From: Zymoseptoria tritici IPO323
Taxonomy: Eukaryota > Ascomycota > Dothideomycetes > Mycosphaerellales > Mycosphaerellaceae
Direction of reading: 5' to 3'
Assembly (NCBI RefSeq): GCF_000219625.1
Contig: NC_018218.1
Coordinates: forward strand, 2,108,001 to 2,172,000
DNA length: 64,000 nt
Shown: piece by piece, positions 22,705 through 34,319 of the stretch
Layout of the letters: each line of letters begins with the position of its first letter
How positions within the stretch are numbered: the stretch's first letter is position 1
Position numbers and translations under genes: made by a program
The notes under the pieces: model-generated
The model's database searches: none
What the model was told of the DNA's origin: nothing
What the model saw: the letters and a program-made list of their open reading frames with translations, nothing else

Positions 22705-22949
22705 GTTTGGTGTCTTGACATTTGTCTGACCAGAACGAATCACAAGGCTGTAAAACGCACGGACCAGAAGGCACGGTCTTCACGCTAGCTGACTTTGGAT
22801 TCTGCACAACGCTTTCATTGCTGCTTCCACAAGCTTGGTCACTTCGTTCTTTTCCTCTTCACTCTGTCAACACCACATCGAAACGGACACCGTCGAAGTC
22901 CTCCACTACGCGCCGCACTCGAACGCCTCCACCGCTACACGCGCCGATA
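22705..22949. promoter_or_regulatory. Compact divergent promoter (NRK1 / KH-domain gene)
   Basis: 245 bp separate the two divergent ATGs. CT-rich tracts precede the plus-strand start. Its role as a shared promoter is inferred from layout only. Confidence 0.4.
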
Positions 22950-24759
22950 ATGGCGCAACCAGACATCTCGCAGATTCTCGCTGCGCTCGGTAAGACACAA
23001 AGGCTTTTCGTCGACGCGCAATTTCTGCTTCTAACACCAAGCAGCGCAATCGCAACCCAATGGCACTCCTCAGGCCGGCGCACCGCAGCATCAACCACCA
23101 TCTCATCAGCCGCCGCCGGGATACCCTCCCGGCATGATGCCCGGTCAGCCTTCGAGCGCACCCCCAGCCTCATACCTCCCACAACCGTCGAGCACCGGCA
23201 GCGTTGATCTGAGCGCCATCAAGCCTGTCAACAGCGGATCTGTCAGCATTGCGGATGCCATCGCGAAGGCGCGACACATTGCAGAGAACCGCGGACTCTC
23301 TTCGTACGACGCGAGGCAAGCAGGTGAGATTGGCACGGTATTTCAAGACACTGAAGGACACACGACTGACAACAAATTCTCAGCCCAACGCGAAGATCCA
23401 CGCTTAGCTGGACGCGGAGGACGTCGCTCGCGATCACGATCCCGTTCCCCACCTCGACGCGACAACTACAACTCGAACCCATACCGCGACGAGCGCCGTG
23501 AAGATCCACGCCGCGGCAACTTCCGGCGGTCGCCCTCTAACGATCGCAATGTTCGTGGATCACGCGACCCACCCCAAGGATTCCGCTCAAACGACGGCGA
23601 GACGGAGACCATTCAGGTGAAGTCTGCACTGGTCGGTCTGATCATCGGCAGGAACGGAGAGAACCTGCGCAAGGTCGAGTCGGAGAGTGGAGCGCGTGTA
23701 CAATTCCTGCAAGCACAGGGCTCGCACGTTGTGGAGCGCGATTGTACAATTTCAGGGCCATTGCGCGCACGAGAAAGCGCCAAAGCCGCCATTTTCAGCA
23801 TCATCGAGGAGAATGGAGGCACACCATCGCAGCCCGAGAAGGGCGCATACACCGCAGGCATGCCAGGAAGAGCCAAGGTCAATCTCCCGGCATTGCGCGA
23901 GGGCGAGGCCAGCACTCAGATCATGGTGCCTGACAAGACTGTGGGCTTGATTATTGGCCGCGGTGGAGAGACCATCAAGGACTTGCAAGAGCGGAGTGGA
24001 TGCCATGTCAACATCGTTGGCGAGAATAAGAGTGTAAACGGCTTGCGACCTGTCAACCTGATAGGCAGCGAGCGGGCCACTGCCACAGCCAAGGAAATGA
24101 TTCTCGAAATCGTGGAGAGCGACAGCCGTGACAACCAGGCACGCGGAGGCGGAGGATCTTCCATGCCACCAGCCGGACGTGACCGCGGATATGACAACAA
24201 CAACTCTCAGCGCGGCGGTGGAGGTGGAGGTCGAGATCACATCGAGAAGACGATCAGTGTGCCGTCTCAGGCGGTCGGAATGATCATAGGCAAAGGTGGT
24301 GAGACCATCAAGGACATGCAGCGGACCACGGGCTGCAAGATCAACGTGAACCAGCCCAAGCCACCGGACATTTACCGTGAGATCGACCTCGCAGGTAGTG
24401 CGAGCGCGATGGCAGAGGCCGAGAAGGTGATCTGGGAGAAGGTCGAAACTGTTCGCGAACGTGACGCCGCCTCGGGCCGCGACCCAGGTCCAGGACGTGA
24501 CCAAGGACCATCGCAGTACAACGCATACTCACAACAGCAGGCTCCGCCAGCGATGCCAGGTTATGGACAGTACGGAGCTCAACCGCAGGCTCAGGCATTC
24601 CAGCTGCCGCAAGCCCTGCAACAGTTGACACAGCAACCCGGAGCGACGTCAAGTGACCAACAAGATCCGTATGCCGCCCAGCAGTGGTATGCTCAGTGGT
24701 TCGCTTCGCAAATGGCTCAGCAGCAGCAACAGCAGCAGCAGCCACCAGGCGGCCAGTAA
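22950..24759 (+). CDS. Three-KH-domain RNA-binding protein (FUBP-like)
   Basis: Model is join(22950..22989,23045..23323,23384..24759), 564 aa. Exon 1 encodes MAQPDISQILAAL; the first intron is 55 nt. The second intron (23324-23383, GTGAGA...TCAG) is a multiple of three and so is easily missed; splicing joins DARQA to AQREDPRLAG. The N-terminal part is Pro/Gln-rich, then Arg-Ser-rich. Three KH domains start near residues 183, 285 and 396, with GxxG loops GRNG (LIIGRNGENLRK), GRGG (LIIGRGGETIKDLQ) and GKGG (MIIGKGGETIKDMQ). The C-terminus is Gln-rich, ending in a polyQ run. Similar fungal proteins bind single-stranded nucleic acid in mRNA metabolism; the specific target is unknown. Confidence 0.9.
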
Positions 24760-25573
24760 GCCCTGTGCGAAGTGCCGAACATTGCGTGACAATCGATCTT
24801 GAGATGATGGTGTGACTGGAATGCTCCTGGCTCATGGCTCGAATGCACCGCATCGACGCGTCTTCTTCGATGATGTCCAAGTTGGTTACGCATGCACTTG
24901 ACTCGCCGTTCATGACACCAGCCTGCCGTCGAGGTGAGGGTTTCCTCGGGCCAGGGATTGACACGCGATTACGTTGACACACGCCTCGCTTTGTGATGCT
25001 CTCAGGACAAGAGCGATGAATCGATGACATGTCTTGCAACGTTGATGTTGTAGTCCGAACGCCAAGCTCGTGCTTCTTGGGCTACAGTTCTATGGCGACA
25101 AGGTCTGGATGGTCTTTCCTATCACAGTCACCAATGGGTTTCCATTTGGTGCGAGAAGCGCGGGCTCCATCGGTCGCTCAAATCCGGAGACCGTTCATTG
25201 GCATGGAATTGCTCTGATGTTGTCCCTTTGCGTGGAAATGGTGGAAAGCGGAAGGAGAAGCTTGTTGCATACGTCAAAGCAATGGTCTTGTCTTCAGCAG
25301 TAGTTAATTTTGTACTTCATACCCAAATGTTCCAAATTGTTAGTCAATCTCCGTAATGCTGCCATGATTGTCAGATGCCAGTGAGAGGGCAAGCTTCGCG
25401 TGACGTCCAAAACTTTGGCGCGTCTTCCGGCTCCGTATTGACAACTTCTAACTTCACTTCAGTACACATCCTCAAAGACAGCACAACCTTACACATATTA
25501 CGAACGAGACGCTCTGAAGCCTCGACCGGACTCTGGAACTTGAACATCATCAGCGACTGCGATACACAAGCCG
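24760..25573. other. Intergenic, promoter of dynactin subunit
   Basis: 814 bp without a supported gene. Short open frames near 25029-25303 show no family features. The last 100 bp are the likely leader of the downstream gene. Confidence 0.5.
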
Positions 25574-28500
25574 ATGGCGTTCGCCGCGGGACAGCGGATC
25601 GAACTGAACGATGGCAAAGCTGGCACGATCCGATTCGCAGGCCCGACTGCATTTCAAACAGGCGATTGGATAGGCGTGGAGCTCGAGGAGCCCACGGGCA
25701 AGAACGATGGATCAGTACAGGGACAACGCTACTTCGACTGCGCGCCGAAGTATGGCATCTTCTGTCGAGCGAGCGGAATCAGCCGTGTGATTGAGGAGCC
25801 AACACCGAAGCCCAAAGCAGCGAATAATGGCGCACCCGTGAGGGCGCGGCCGAGCAGCATTCAAGACCCCGCAAACGGTGCACGGCGACAGACACTACGG
25901 GAGGAGGCGGCGGCGAGGCGAAGCAGCACGGTAGCAGGCACCCCGACACCAGCCAGTAGAGTCGCAAGCGGCATGCGATCGCCGGCGAAGTCACCTACGA
26001 AGCAATTGGGTATAAGCCGGGTCTCCAGCGCATCCACCTCGAGGACCAGCACTCCTCCAACTGGCGTTAAGCGACCTCCAATCAAAGGCGTAGCTGCGAA
26101 GCCATCGTCGACTATTCCTCCCGGCAGTCGGAGAACCTCAACATTGCCACCGACATCTGCGAGTGCGTCCGCCCGAACATCCAGGCCCTCACTCGCAGCT
26201 GGCCCGACCTCTGCCGCGTCATACACTCGCGGGGGATTAGCTCGCGGCCCGCCTCCTGCTCGATCCCCCCTTCGCGACCGATTACAACCGACAGCAGAAA
26301 GGCCGATTCGTGATGTCTCCAGCGAGCGCACGTCTCAGCGCGAAAGTGCGAGCTCTTCTGCAGTCAGCCAAACTGCCACAACCGACGATGGAGAAGACGA
26401 GGCTCCGCCCAACTTTGCACCGCCATCAATGCCACCACCACCTCCGGAGCCGGTCTCGAGAGCACGAAGACCGTCGTCCCCAGCTGCCGCGTCTATCCAC
26501 TCTCAGCGAACAATTCGCAGTACGGCAGCGTCCACGCGGCAGATCGAAGAGCTGGAAGCCAAGCTGAAGGTTTTGGAGCGCAAACGTATGGAAGACCGCG
26601 AGGTTAAGCAACAGTTGGAGCTGGCAGTCGCAGAGCGGGACAAATACCAAGCCGTGATAGAGAAGCTGCAAACGAAGTACCGGCCACAGCAGCAGGAGCT
26701 GGAGCAGCTCAAGCGGGACCTGGCTGAGTACGAGGAGCGCATTGTGGCGATCGATGACCTCAAGGCACAGCATGAAGTCGACATGGAAAGTGCGATCATG
26801 GATCGTGAGCTCGCTCAAGAGGAATCGGCGAATCACAAAGACGAACTGGAAGCTTTGCGAGAGAAGAATGAAGAGCTGGTATTGGAGCTGGAAATTTTGA
26901 AGGAGGAGAACAGCGAATATACCAAGGAGATGACCTCAGAGGAACGTTCCAGCACGGGTTATCTACAGCTTGTGAGGACGAACGAGCGGCTCAAGGACGC
27001 TTTGATCCGTTTGCGTGATATCACGCAGGACAAGGAGGCAGAACTGAAGGATCAAATCGACGGGCTTCAGGAGCGCTTGAAGGAGGCGGACGAGGCAAAG
27101 ATTCAGTTCGAGGAGACGAAGGAGAAATTGCTGCGAAGCCAGTCTGATACAGAAGATCTTCGACAGCAACTTGAGGTAGCTCAAGGAGCCGAGGAAATGA
27201 TTGAGACAATGGCGGAAGACAACGAGACGCTCCGGAATAAGCTTAATGAGCTCCGTGCTGTGATTGAAGATCTAGAGAGTCTTCGGGAGATCAACGATGA
27301 GCTCGAGATCAACCATGTGGAGACAGAGAAACAACTTCAAGAAGAGCTTGACTTCAAAGACAGCTTGTTGATGGATCGTGAGCGCACGTCGAAGCAGCAA
27401 CAAGCGGCACTAGATCAAGCAGACTTCAACATCAATCGCTTCCGCGAGTTGGTCACGCAATTGACGGGCGACCTCCAGGATCTGCAGGCCAGCAAACAGA
27501 TCACGGAGGCGGAAGCTTCGCAGCTATCGAGCAAATCAAGAGCCATGATGGACCTGAATACCAAGCTTCAGTCTAGCGCTGCAAAAACACAAGTCAAGCA
27601 AATCGACCTGGAGCTTCGTAAGCTGGATGCCGAGCAGGCCTCGGAACACCTGGCAATTGTTCAGCTGTTCCTGCCGGAAAGTTTCAAGGCAGAGAGGGAC
27701 AGTGTACTGGCACTGCTGCGTTTCAAACGCATTGGATTCAAGGCAAATCTGGTTCAGACTTTCGTCAAAGAGCGCATTGCTTCTTTCGGAACGAGAGGTC
27801 AAGATGAGGAGGTGTTCGCTGCTTGCGATGCCTTGGCTAAGCTGACCTGGATCGGCGGCATGTCTGAGCGCTTGGTCAATTCTATCAGCAGTTGCAGCCC
27901 AGATGCCTTTGCGCAGTACGGCAGTGCGCTGTTCGAGTTGGAGGTCGTGGAGCGCACGCTCAACGACTATGTGGATGCCTTGCGACGCGACGAATTGAAA
28001 GAGAGCGATATGACAGTCCGCCTTGGTCGCTCAATTGAGGTCATGACGCATCTGTCTAGTCTGCACATCTCTGACGGCTTGCCAGATCATGCCGACAAGC
28101 TGATTATGAAAACCATGCTTGTCCAGAGTCACCTGGAGAGTGCTACCTCGGCTCTAACTGTGACCAGAACACTACTGGAAAGCAACTTGTCGGATGCAAC
28201 CGACGAGGACGCAGCGGTTGACGACGAAACCGCCTCGGAGAACGCTCTTCTCTTGACCAGACTCAAGTCGATCATTGAGCAAGTTCGAAATGCCAAGGTG
28301 ATCTCCTCCAAGACTCACCGCGCATTGGTCGAGTTGAAGCTTAGCTCTTTGGCTTTGGAGTCTTCCCTCTTCGACAGTTTCGAGGGCGCCGCGTCGATCG
28401 CTGCTGCCGTGGTAGCATATGCGTGCGAGTCGGGTACAGCTCTTCAAGAATTGTTCGGCGAGGAGGGGAGAGCTGAGCCATTCACGATGTCCGAAGTGGC

Positions 28501-29491
28501 ATCTATCCTGGCGCGAGTAGCAAACAAGGTCTTTTCCACATCTGACGCAGAAGCCGGCCCATACGCGACGTTGAACGGTCAACTTCGCGAGCTGAGCAGT
28601 CAACTCAGCGACCTTTCTACTCTGCCGACCGATCTCGACAACACCGTCGAATTCGAGCGAGCACCAGAGCCTTGGGTCGCGCGCGCCGACGACTTAAAAC
28701 GGACCAAGATCACATCGATCGACACCGAAGCCGAACTCACGCGAACCCTCGAAATCGTCCGCGAACGCGACATCATCATCAAACAAAAAGAACGGGAGCT
28801 CGATGAGCAGAGCATCAAGATCGAAACGCTTGAAGCTCGCTATAGGGACGCGGGCAAGCGGACCGCTAAGATCGCCGAACTCGAGCGCGCTCTTCGCGAA
28901 GCCAAAGAAAGTGAGAGCAAAGCCAAGAAAGACATCGCGCTCGCCCGACACGAAGCTCAGCAGGACATCGACCGCGCCCGCGAAGAGATGTCTCGCCTCG
29001 CCGACGAACGCTCCAAATCCGGCAAATCGGATGAAATCGACGACGATGCCATGGGTGCGGGAACGAGGTTCAAGATCAAGCGTGACGAATGGAAGGCTGC
29101 GGGAATGGAGAGCGCAATTCGATTCCTCCGTGAAGACAACATTCGTTTACGCCAACCGGCGCCTAATAGTCCTACCAGCATCGCGAAAGCACATAAATGG
29201 ATCTTCGAACCGCTTGTGCCGTCCGTCAAGGCTCAGGGTGGGCAGCAGCGCTCTGTGGTGGGTTCGAAGGTCGTCGAGCAGATGCTGACACTCGCGACGA
29301 TGCCGTCTCCCGTGGATCTCACGAAGATTCCGGACAACAAACTTGCGTGGAGGCCGGCGAAGGAGAGCAGCAGGTGGCAAGTTGAGAGAAGGAAGGAGGA
29401 ATGGTTAGATTGGAAGGCTTGGGCGGAGAGCGTTGCGCAGCCGCAGAGGGAGGTGGCGAGGGATGTGCCGGCGATGATGGTGGCGGTCTGA
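25574..29491 (+). CDS. nudM: Dynactin large subunit p150Glued
   Basis: Single exon, 1305 aa, close to the usual length. The N-terminal CAP-Gly domain (about residues 5-70) shows GQRIELNDGKAGTIRFAG, GDWIGVELEEPTGKNDGSV and YFDCAPKYGIFCR, the tubulin- and EB1-binding surface. A basic Ser/Pro-rich stretch follows (about 75-310), then long coiled coils (about 320-560), a central dynactin domain and a second coiled coil (about 1000-1140). The C-terminal segment contains WRPAKESSRWQVERRKEEW. It links dynein to cargo and microtubules in nuclear migration and hyphal transport. No disruption seen. Confidence 0.94.
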   Translation: MAFAAGQRIELNDGKAGTIRFAGPTAFQTGDWIGVELEEPTGKNDGSVQGQRYFDCAPKYGIFCRASGISRVIEEPTPKPKAANNGAPVRARPSSIQDPANGARRQTLREEAAARRSSTVAGTPTPASRVASGMRSPAKSPTKQLGISRVSSASTSRTSTPPTGVKRPPIKGVAAKPSSTIPPGSRRTSTLPPTSASASARTSRPSLAAGPTSAASYTRGGLARGPPPARSPLRDRLQPTAERPIRDVSSERTSQRESASSSAVSQTATTDDGEDEAPPNFAPPSMPPPPPEPVSRARRPSSPAAASIHSQRTIRSTAASTRQIEELEAKLKVLERKRMEDREVKQQLELAVAERDKYQAVIEKLQTKYRPQQQELEQLKRDLAEYEERIVAIDDLKAQHEVDMESAIMDRELAQEESANHKDELEALREKNEELVLELEILKEENSEYTKEMTSEERSSTGYLQLVRTNERLKDALIRLRDITQDKEAELKDQIDGLQERLKEADEAKIQFEETKEKLLRSQSDTEDLRQQLEVAQGAEEMIETMAEDNETLRNKLNELRAVIEDLESLREINDELEINHVETEKQLQEELDFKDSLLMDRERTSKQQQAALDQADFNINRFRELVTQLTGDLQDLQASKQITEAEASQLSSKSRAMMDLNTKLQSSAAKTQVKQIDLELRKLDAEQASEHLAIVQLFLPESFKAERDSVLALLRFKRIGFKANLVQTFVKERIASFGTRGQDEEVFAACDALAKLTWIGGMSERLVNSISSCSPDAFAQYGSALFELEVVERTLNDYVDALRRDELKESDMTVRLGRSIEVMTHLSSLHISDGLPDHADKLIMKTMLVQSHLESATSALTVTRTLLESNLSDATDEDAAVDDETASENALLLTRLKSIIEQVRNAKVISSKTHRALVELKLSSLALESSLFDSFEGAASIAAAVVAYACESGTALQELFGEEGRAEPFTMSEVASILARVANKVFSTSDAEAGPYATLNGQLRELSSQLSDLSTLPTDLDNTVEFERAPEPWVARADDLKRTKITSIDTEAELTRTLEIVRERDIIIKQKERELDEQSIKIETLEARYRDAGKRTAKIAELERALREAKESESKAKKDIALARHEAQQDIDRAREEMSRLADERSKSGKSDEIDDDAMGAGTRFKIKRDEWKAAGMESAIRFLREDNIRLRQPAPNSPTSIAKAHKWIFEPLVPSVKAQGGQQRSVVGSKVVEQMLTLATMPSPVDLTKIPDNKLAWRPAKESSRWQVERRKEEWLDWKAWAESVAQPQREVARDVPAMMVAV

Positions 29492-29497
29492 ATGAGA

Positions 29498-29515
29498 GGG
29501 GGGGGGGGGGGGGGG
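29498..29515 (+). repeat. Homopolymer run of 18 G
   Basis: An uninterrupted run of G starts 6 bp after the dynactin stop codon. Such tracts are slippage-prone, and their length in an assembly is unreliable. It lies in the presumed 3' UTR. Confidence 0.95.
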
Positions 29516-29701
29516 CTTGGAAATTAAGAGTGTTCTTTATGATACCCTACCGCCTCAAACCAGGCAGGTTCGATTTGAATTACTATACTCATTCACGTCC
29601 TTTTCTCATACATTATTAGGTATGCTTGTGGCTTGGAGTCACCAGCCTGGTACGGTCGCTGCTCGGTGTCAATGCTGACAAGACCACGCCTTATCAACCC
29701 A

Positions 29702-32700
29702 TCACCCACGTGTGTTCGCCGCGCGCTCATCAGCCAGTCTCCTCTTCTCCGTAAACAGCGCATGCAGCGCCCCCTCGTCCATCACCCACCTTGCCAACTC
29801 CAACGCGCCTTCCATCCACTTGGTCGCCTCTGTATGATTCTCCACTGCAATCAAGTCTACCGCATGATTGAATCCTGTAGTAGCGAGCCATTGCAACTCC
29901 GCATCTGGGTAGAGATCTTGCGAGGGTTGATCGGGAGAACGAGCCTTCTCCGCGATAGTCGCAGCTTGCAGTAGGAGCTTGTAGCTGAAGTCGTCTTGTA
30001 TGTGATCGAGACAGAGGGTGAAAGCGAAGCGCAGCCAGCGGGCGATCTTTACAATATCGTACTGAGCTTTCCAGCAATGGTCGACCGCGCGCTGGAGGAC
30101 ATCGCGGATCAGAGTGTCAGTCTCGGAGCCGAGGCTGTGAGTATCGAGCTGATCATGGATGATGATGACGATGTCTGCAAGGGTGTCCCAATGCTCGTCG
30201 ATGTTGGAGTTGAGACAGGCTTGCAAGGCGACCTCGAGGTTGTGCCATTGGCGGAGTCTGAGGATGCATTCAAGCTCAAATTTGAGCACGGAGAAGTGGC
30301 GTTGCTCGTGTTGCATTGCTGTGTCTCCGTGCATTGTGCGTCTAAGCTTCGCATGGAGCTGTTTGAAGGTCTTGATATGCTTCTGGGCATGCAGGTAGCC
30401 TTGGAGTGTGTATTCGTCGTCCTCACTACCTGAGCGTCCAAGGGCGACCAAAGCTGTCGTTGCCAGATAGGCACAGAGCATCCGGCGGTTTTCGATGTCA
30501 CTCTCAAGGTCTGCAGCATCTTCCATGGGACAGTTGTCCATGAAGGAGGTGCATGTCTCCAACAGGCGGACCGTCGACTCCGGTCTAATGTCTGTGCAGA
30601 GACGAACGCCGAGATTGTACGCATTCTTACTCCACCACTGGACTTCCGTTCTCCAGGAATCCTTGGAGAGCTTTCGTAGCTCGTCCACTGAGCGAAAAGC
30701 GTTCTCAAAGATTTCAATCACTTGTAGGGCCACTTCATCCAGGTTCTGGCCCGGTTCGTCAAGCTCTGTCATAAGCAATCTTGCCGTGCAGCGCAGCAAA
30801 GCAGTGAGATTCACGCCTTGAGGTCGCTTTCCAACGATTGCCTGCAGAGCGGCGACACCCATATGTCGCATCGAGGACTTCTGAGCTTCAATCACGCATG
30901 CGTACAGGTATGTGGGATCATTGCCTGCCTTTCTTGCCACGACTTTCAGGCTGTCCATCGCTAGTTCGTCGTCTTGTGACTGAAGTGCGAGTTTGAAGGC
31001 CAGATACCGAGTGATGCTTTCATCCTGCGTAGACTTGGGCATTTGAAAGAACGCTTCGCGAGCGGCGGAGAAATCTTCATGGTCCATTGCATGGCGCATC
31101 AATTTCCTGTCAAGAAGCAGTGAGTATAGCAACATTGTACAGGGTTCTGATCAGGTACGTACCTGCCGACTCGAGCCTTGTTCAAGTGACCAGCGTTGTC
31201 GAATACAGGATGTCTAAGCAAATGTAGCCATTCTCCGGTGTTAGGTCCTGTGGCAGCTTGCCAGATCAAAGTCTGCGCAGCGTGCGTGGCTTTTCCCGTG
31301 AAACAAAGTGCGGGAATCTCACTCTTAATGCGGTCGAGCAGTTCTCGTATCCCTACAACCGAAATCTCTTGTGGCGTCGAAGCTGGTGATTTTGCGCACA
31401 AAATGTATGCAACCGTTGCCTTTTCGAGCCAGCACTGTATCGTACTGTCCTTTTCGTGCGTATCTCGCAGCTCTGGGAGCAGTCTTGTGTGGATGAGTTC
31501 TGCCAGCGCGGTCAACGAGGATGACGAGGCCACCTTCGACGCCTGTCGCAACACCTTCATCGCTCTAGATCACTCAGACTCAGCAAGATTGCACTAAATG
31601 GTGGAGCGGGCTTGCTCACGTTTTGAAAGAACTCTCCGTTAGCACAGTCATTTTGACGATGCGAAGAAGACTTTGGAGTATCAGCTCTTCATCGATTTGC
31701 CGTTGTGCAGCTAGGATCCTGAAACGCGTGGCCTGGACTGCGACACGATTGTAGAGTCCGTGGGTGGCTTCCAGTTGCTCGAGGATTTCCCAGGCCCGTT
31801 GGTGGGAGACATCCCGCTCATCCGAGACTAGCAGTTCGACTGTATATCGTCAGCAAACCGTGACAGGAGCCAGTCGAGGCGGGCTTACCGAATGCAACTC
31901 CAGTACAGAGTCGCAACTCCTCAACGTCCTGAGTGACTGATTGAGCGTCACATCTGTCCAACGTGGCGATGGCACGTTCAAACCACTTCACGGCGATGTC
32001 CGACTGTCCGGTCTTCGCGAGAGACCGCGCAACCTCGTACATCAGATCAGCCTGTTTCACGGTCATATCTGCTTCGGCGCAGTCTGCTCGTTGTGAGATC
32101 TTGGAGTAGAAATGATCTGCCAGGTCTAGGCGATCAGACTTCCAAGAATGCAGCAATCGGAGGAGGTAGTACTCGTTGACAAGAGCACCGAAGTCATCGT
32201 GCGAGCACTCCTGATCTTTCGTGTGGTTGTTTGCAATTCGGATCAAAGGAACGTCTTCTGCAGACTCAACAGGTATAAAGTCAGAGCATCTTTGGAGAGA
32301 TATGGAAGCTAGCTCGAGCTCCTCTCGATCCAAGCACAATCGAGAAGCTCGTAAAGCCACTTTCATGATACGAATCTTCTGTCCTGGATCATCTGTGTTG
32401 TGGCGGCTTGAAACGGCATGGGCGGCTGCAAGAAGTAGAAGCGCAAACACTCGGGTGACGACACCAGAGTGCACCTCGTTGACCACCTTGATCCGCGGGT
32501 CGCGAGGGCCATCCTCGTGGAGAAGATGTGCAGAGTAGTTCCACAGATCGATGCCTACCAAGTCGAAATCTCTACACTTGTCTGCGATGGCTGCAGACTT
32601 CAGATGCGGTAGGGACTGCTTGACATATGATTCGATTTGCGCGAACAAGGCGGTCGGAAGGGTCGAACGGTCTTGCAGGATTGTACGTGCTGTATTCGCG

Positions 32701-32823
32701 CAGTCTGTGATGAACCATCGGGTGAGTCGGGTGCGTCCATGCGGGGGAAGCGCATTGCCAACCTAGGACGGCTTGGACGCGCGGGTCCGCAAGATCTTTC
32801 TTCATCAACTTTGACGTCGCCAT
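29702..32823 (-). CDS. SPO22: Meiosis protein SPO22/ZIP4 homologue, 5 exons
   Basis: Model is complement(join(29702..31106,31163..31564,31620..31839,31889..32704,32763..32823)), 967 aa. Four 49-58 nt introns each keep frame; for example HLNKARVGR joins KLMRHAMDHEDFSAAR. Exon 1 (MATSKLMKKDLADPRVQAVL) and its GTTGGC donor are the weakest part. The protein is made of TPR-like helical pairs, e.g. ADLMYEVARSLAKTGQSDIA and AVKWFERAIATLDRC, with the SPO22 core around FFQMPKSTQDESITRYLAFK. The family coordinates crossover formation with the synaptonemal complex/ZMM group in meiosis. It marks the left edge of the accessory island. Confidence 0.85.
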
Positions 32824-33893
32824 GTCTTCAGGCGAGAGCAATGTTCATGCCGAACGCATGTTGAATGGTTTCGGATTGGGTGCGCGCTTTAAGCGATCAT
32901 CGGACGTGTTGAGCGTGGTGATGTGCAAGTTGAAGTTGGTGTCGTCGAGGAAAAGGAAGACAAAACGTGAGGTCAAAGCTTCCGGAGCCAACCCCGCCGA
33001 GACATCTCGCTTGCCCGGTCGATGCAAAGGTCGTGTGTGTGTCGCTCCTTCGCGGGCGATCACCTTTCATACCTTACGCACCATTGTTGTGACTCGTCAA
33101 ACCTCTCGATCATTGCCGTGGCCTAGACCGCTATATGACTTTCTCCTGCTACAGAACACGCCAACGCGGCATGTTCATCCTGTCGTGCAGCATCGCGCCC
33201 GTACCCGCCCAGTACTTCCAATGCTCCTCAAGCAACCGAAATCGACGATCCGGCTGCGGTATGTCTATGCTGAGACGACATCTTGGGTGTAACATGACAA
33301 GTTTGACCGAGCAACACTGATGAGAGAGGGCCAACTCAATCTTCCAAGAGCGGCCTGATCTACGCCAAGTGGTGATGCACCGGGCGTCGGACGGATCCCC
33401 AGCACGCCGCTTCAGCCATTCACGTCGTGCCAATAGCGCAGTCTTCCACGTGCTCGCAGAGACGGCCAGCAAGAAGGAGATGGTTAGGAAGGATCATACC
33501 ACAACTAGCAATGCTGTTATGTATGCCATACTCGCGTACCCTTCCTACGCACGTGTGGGAAACATGAACTCAAGGCTGCCAAGGGCGGCCAAGCTGATGC
33601 CGAAGAGTAATGCAACATGCAGTGGTTCTACACCTTGTCATTCGAAGGTCTCGTTTGACTTGGCTGTCGCACACTGGGTGCGTCCCTTGACGACCTATCG
33701 GGACTTGGGGTGGAGTACGGTCACGTCGGTTTGCGGCAGGCGACGGAGAGAGAAAAGGGTGAGGAATGGTGATTCAAGATTGTACAGATCTGTGTTATCG
33801 ATTTTCATGGGCGAGACGGCATTCGATCGGCCACAATCGAGCGGCTTGCGCTATGGGACCCATCAGCCATGTCTTGGTAGAAGTCTCTGTGAA
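32824..33893. other. Gene-poor stretch at the start of the accessory island
   Basis: About 1.07 kb upstream of SPO22 without a supported gene. Short overlapping ORFs on both strands show no family features. The right end abuts the 9-bp duplication of the transposable element that follows. Confidence 0.5.
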
Positions 33894-34319
33894 GCGATTG
33901 TCGGGAAATACTAATAGCAGGGCTCGCGAGTTATCGTGGCAGGGCTCGTATAATATTACTAGTAATCTTGCTTGGGCGCTAAGCTAGTCTCTATAGAATA
34001 TCTAGCAGCCGCAGCCTTGCTTCCTCGTCCCTCGGTCGCGGCTGCGCTATAACGACAACAACATAGTTATACTAACTGGACGAACGACGAGGTGTCCGCG
34101 ACCGACACCCCTCCGCTGTTAGGGGATAGTCGCAGGCTCCTAAACCCCTACTCTAGGCCGCGAGGGGGGCCCCTCGGATCGCTCCCTAGCGAGGACGAGC
34201 TTTATTAAACCCGGCTTACTACATTAGATATCATGCACAGACAGAATACTAACATCGAGGGGTGCGAGCACTGCCGGTATAAATCGCGAGCCCTGCCATT
34301 AGTATTTCCCGCGATTGTC
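33894..34319. mobile_element. Mutator-like MITE (408 bp) with 9-bp target-site duplication
   Basis: The element spans 33903-34310. It is flanked by identical 9-bp direct repeats GCGATTGTC at 33894-33902 and 34311-34319. Its ends are inverted repeats of about 32 bp with two mismatches: the left starts GGGAAATACTAATAGCAGGG and the right, read on the minus strand, GGGAAATACTAATGGCAGGG. Subterminal GGCAGGGCTCG-like copies follow inside. No transposase ORF is present. A 9-bp duplication with GG-starting inverted repeats fits a non-autonomous Mutator-like (MULE) element; the superfamily assignment is inferred from duplication length. Confidence 0.85.

Noticed and set aside
23752..24504. 250-codon minus-strand frame opposite the KH-domain gene
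   Set aside because: Shadow of the KH coding strand; the plus-strand protein has three clear GxxG motifs.
29633..30717. Several plus- and minus-strand frames over the SPO22 last exon
   Set aside because: Overlapping frames of a long coding exon; only the 29702-31106 minus frame continues SPO22 sequence.
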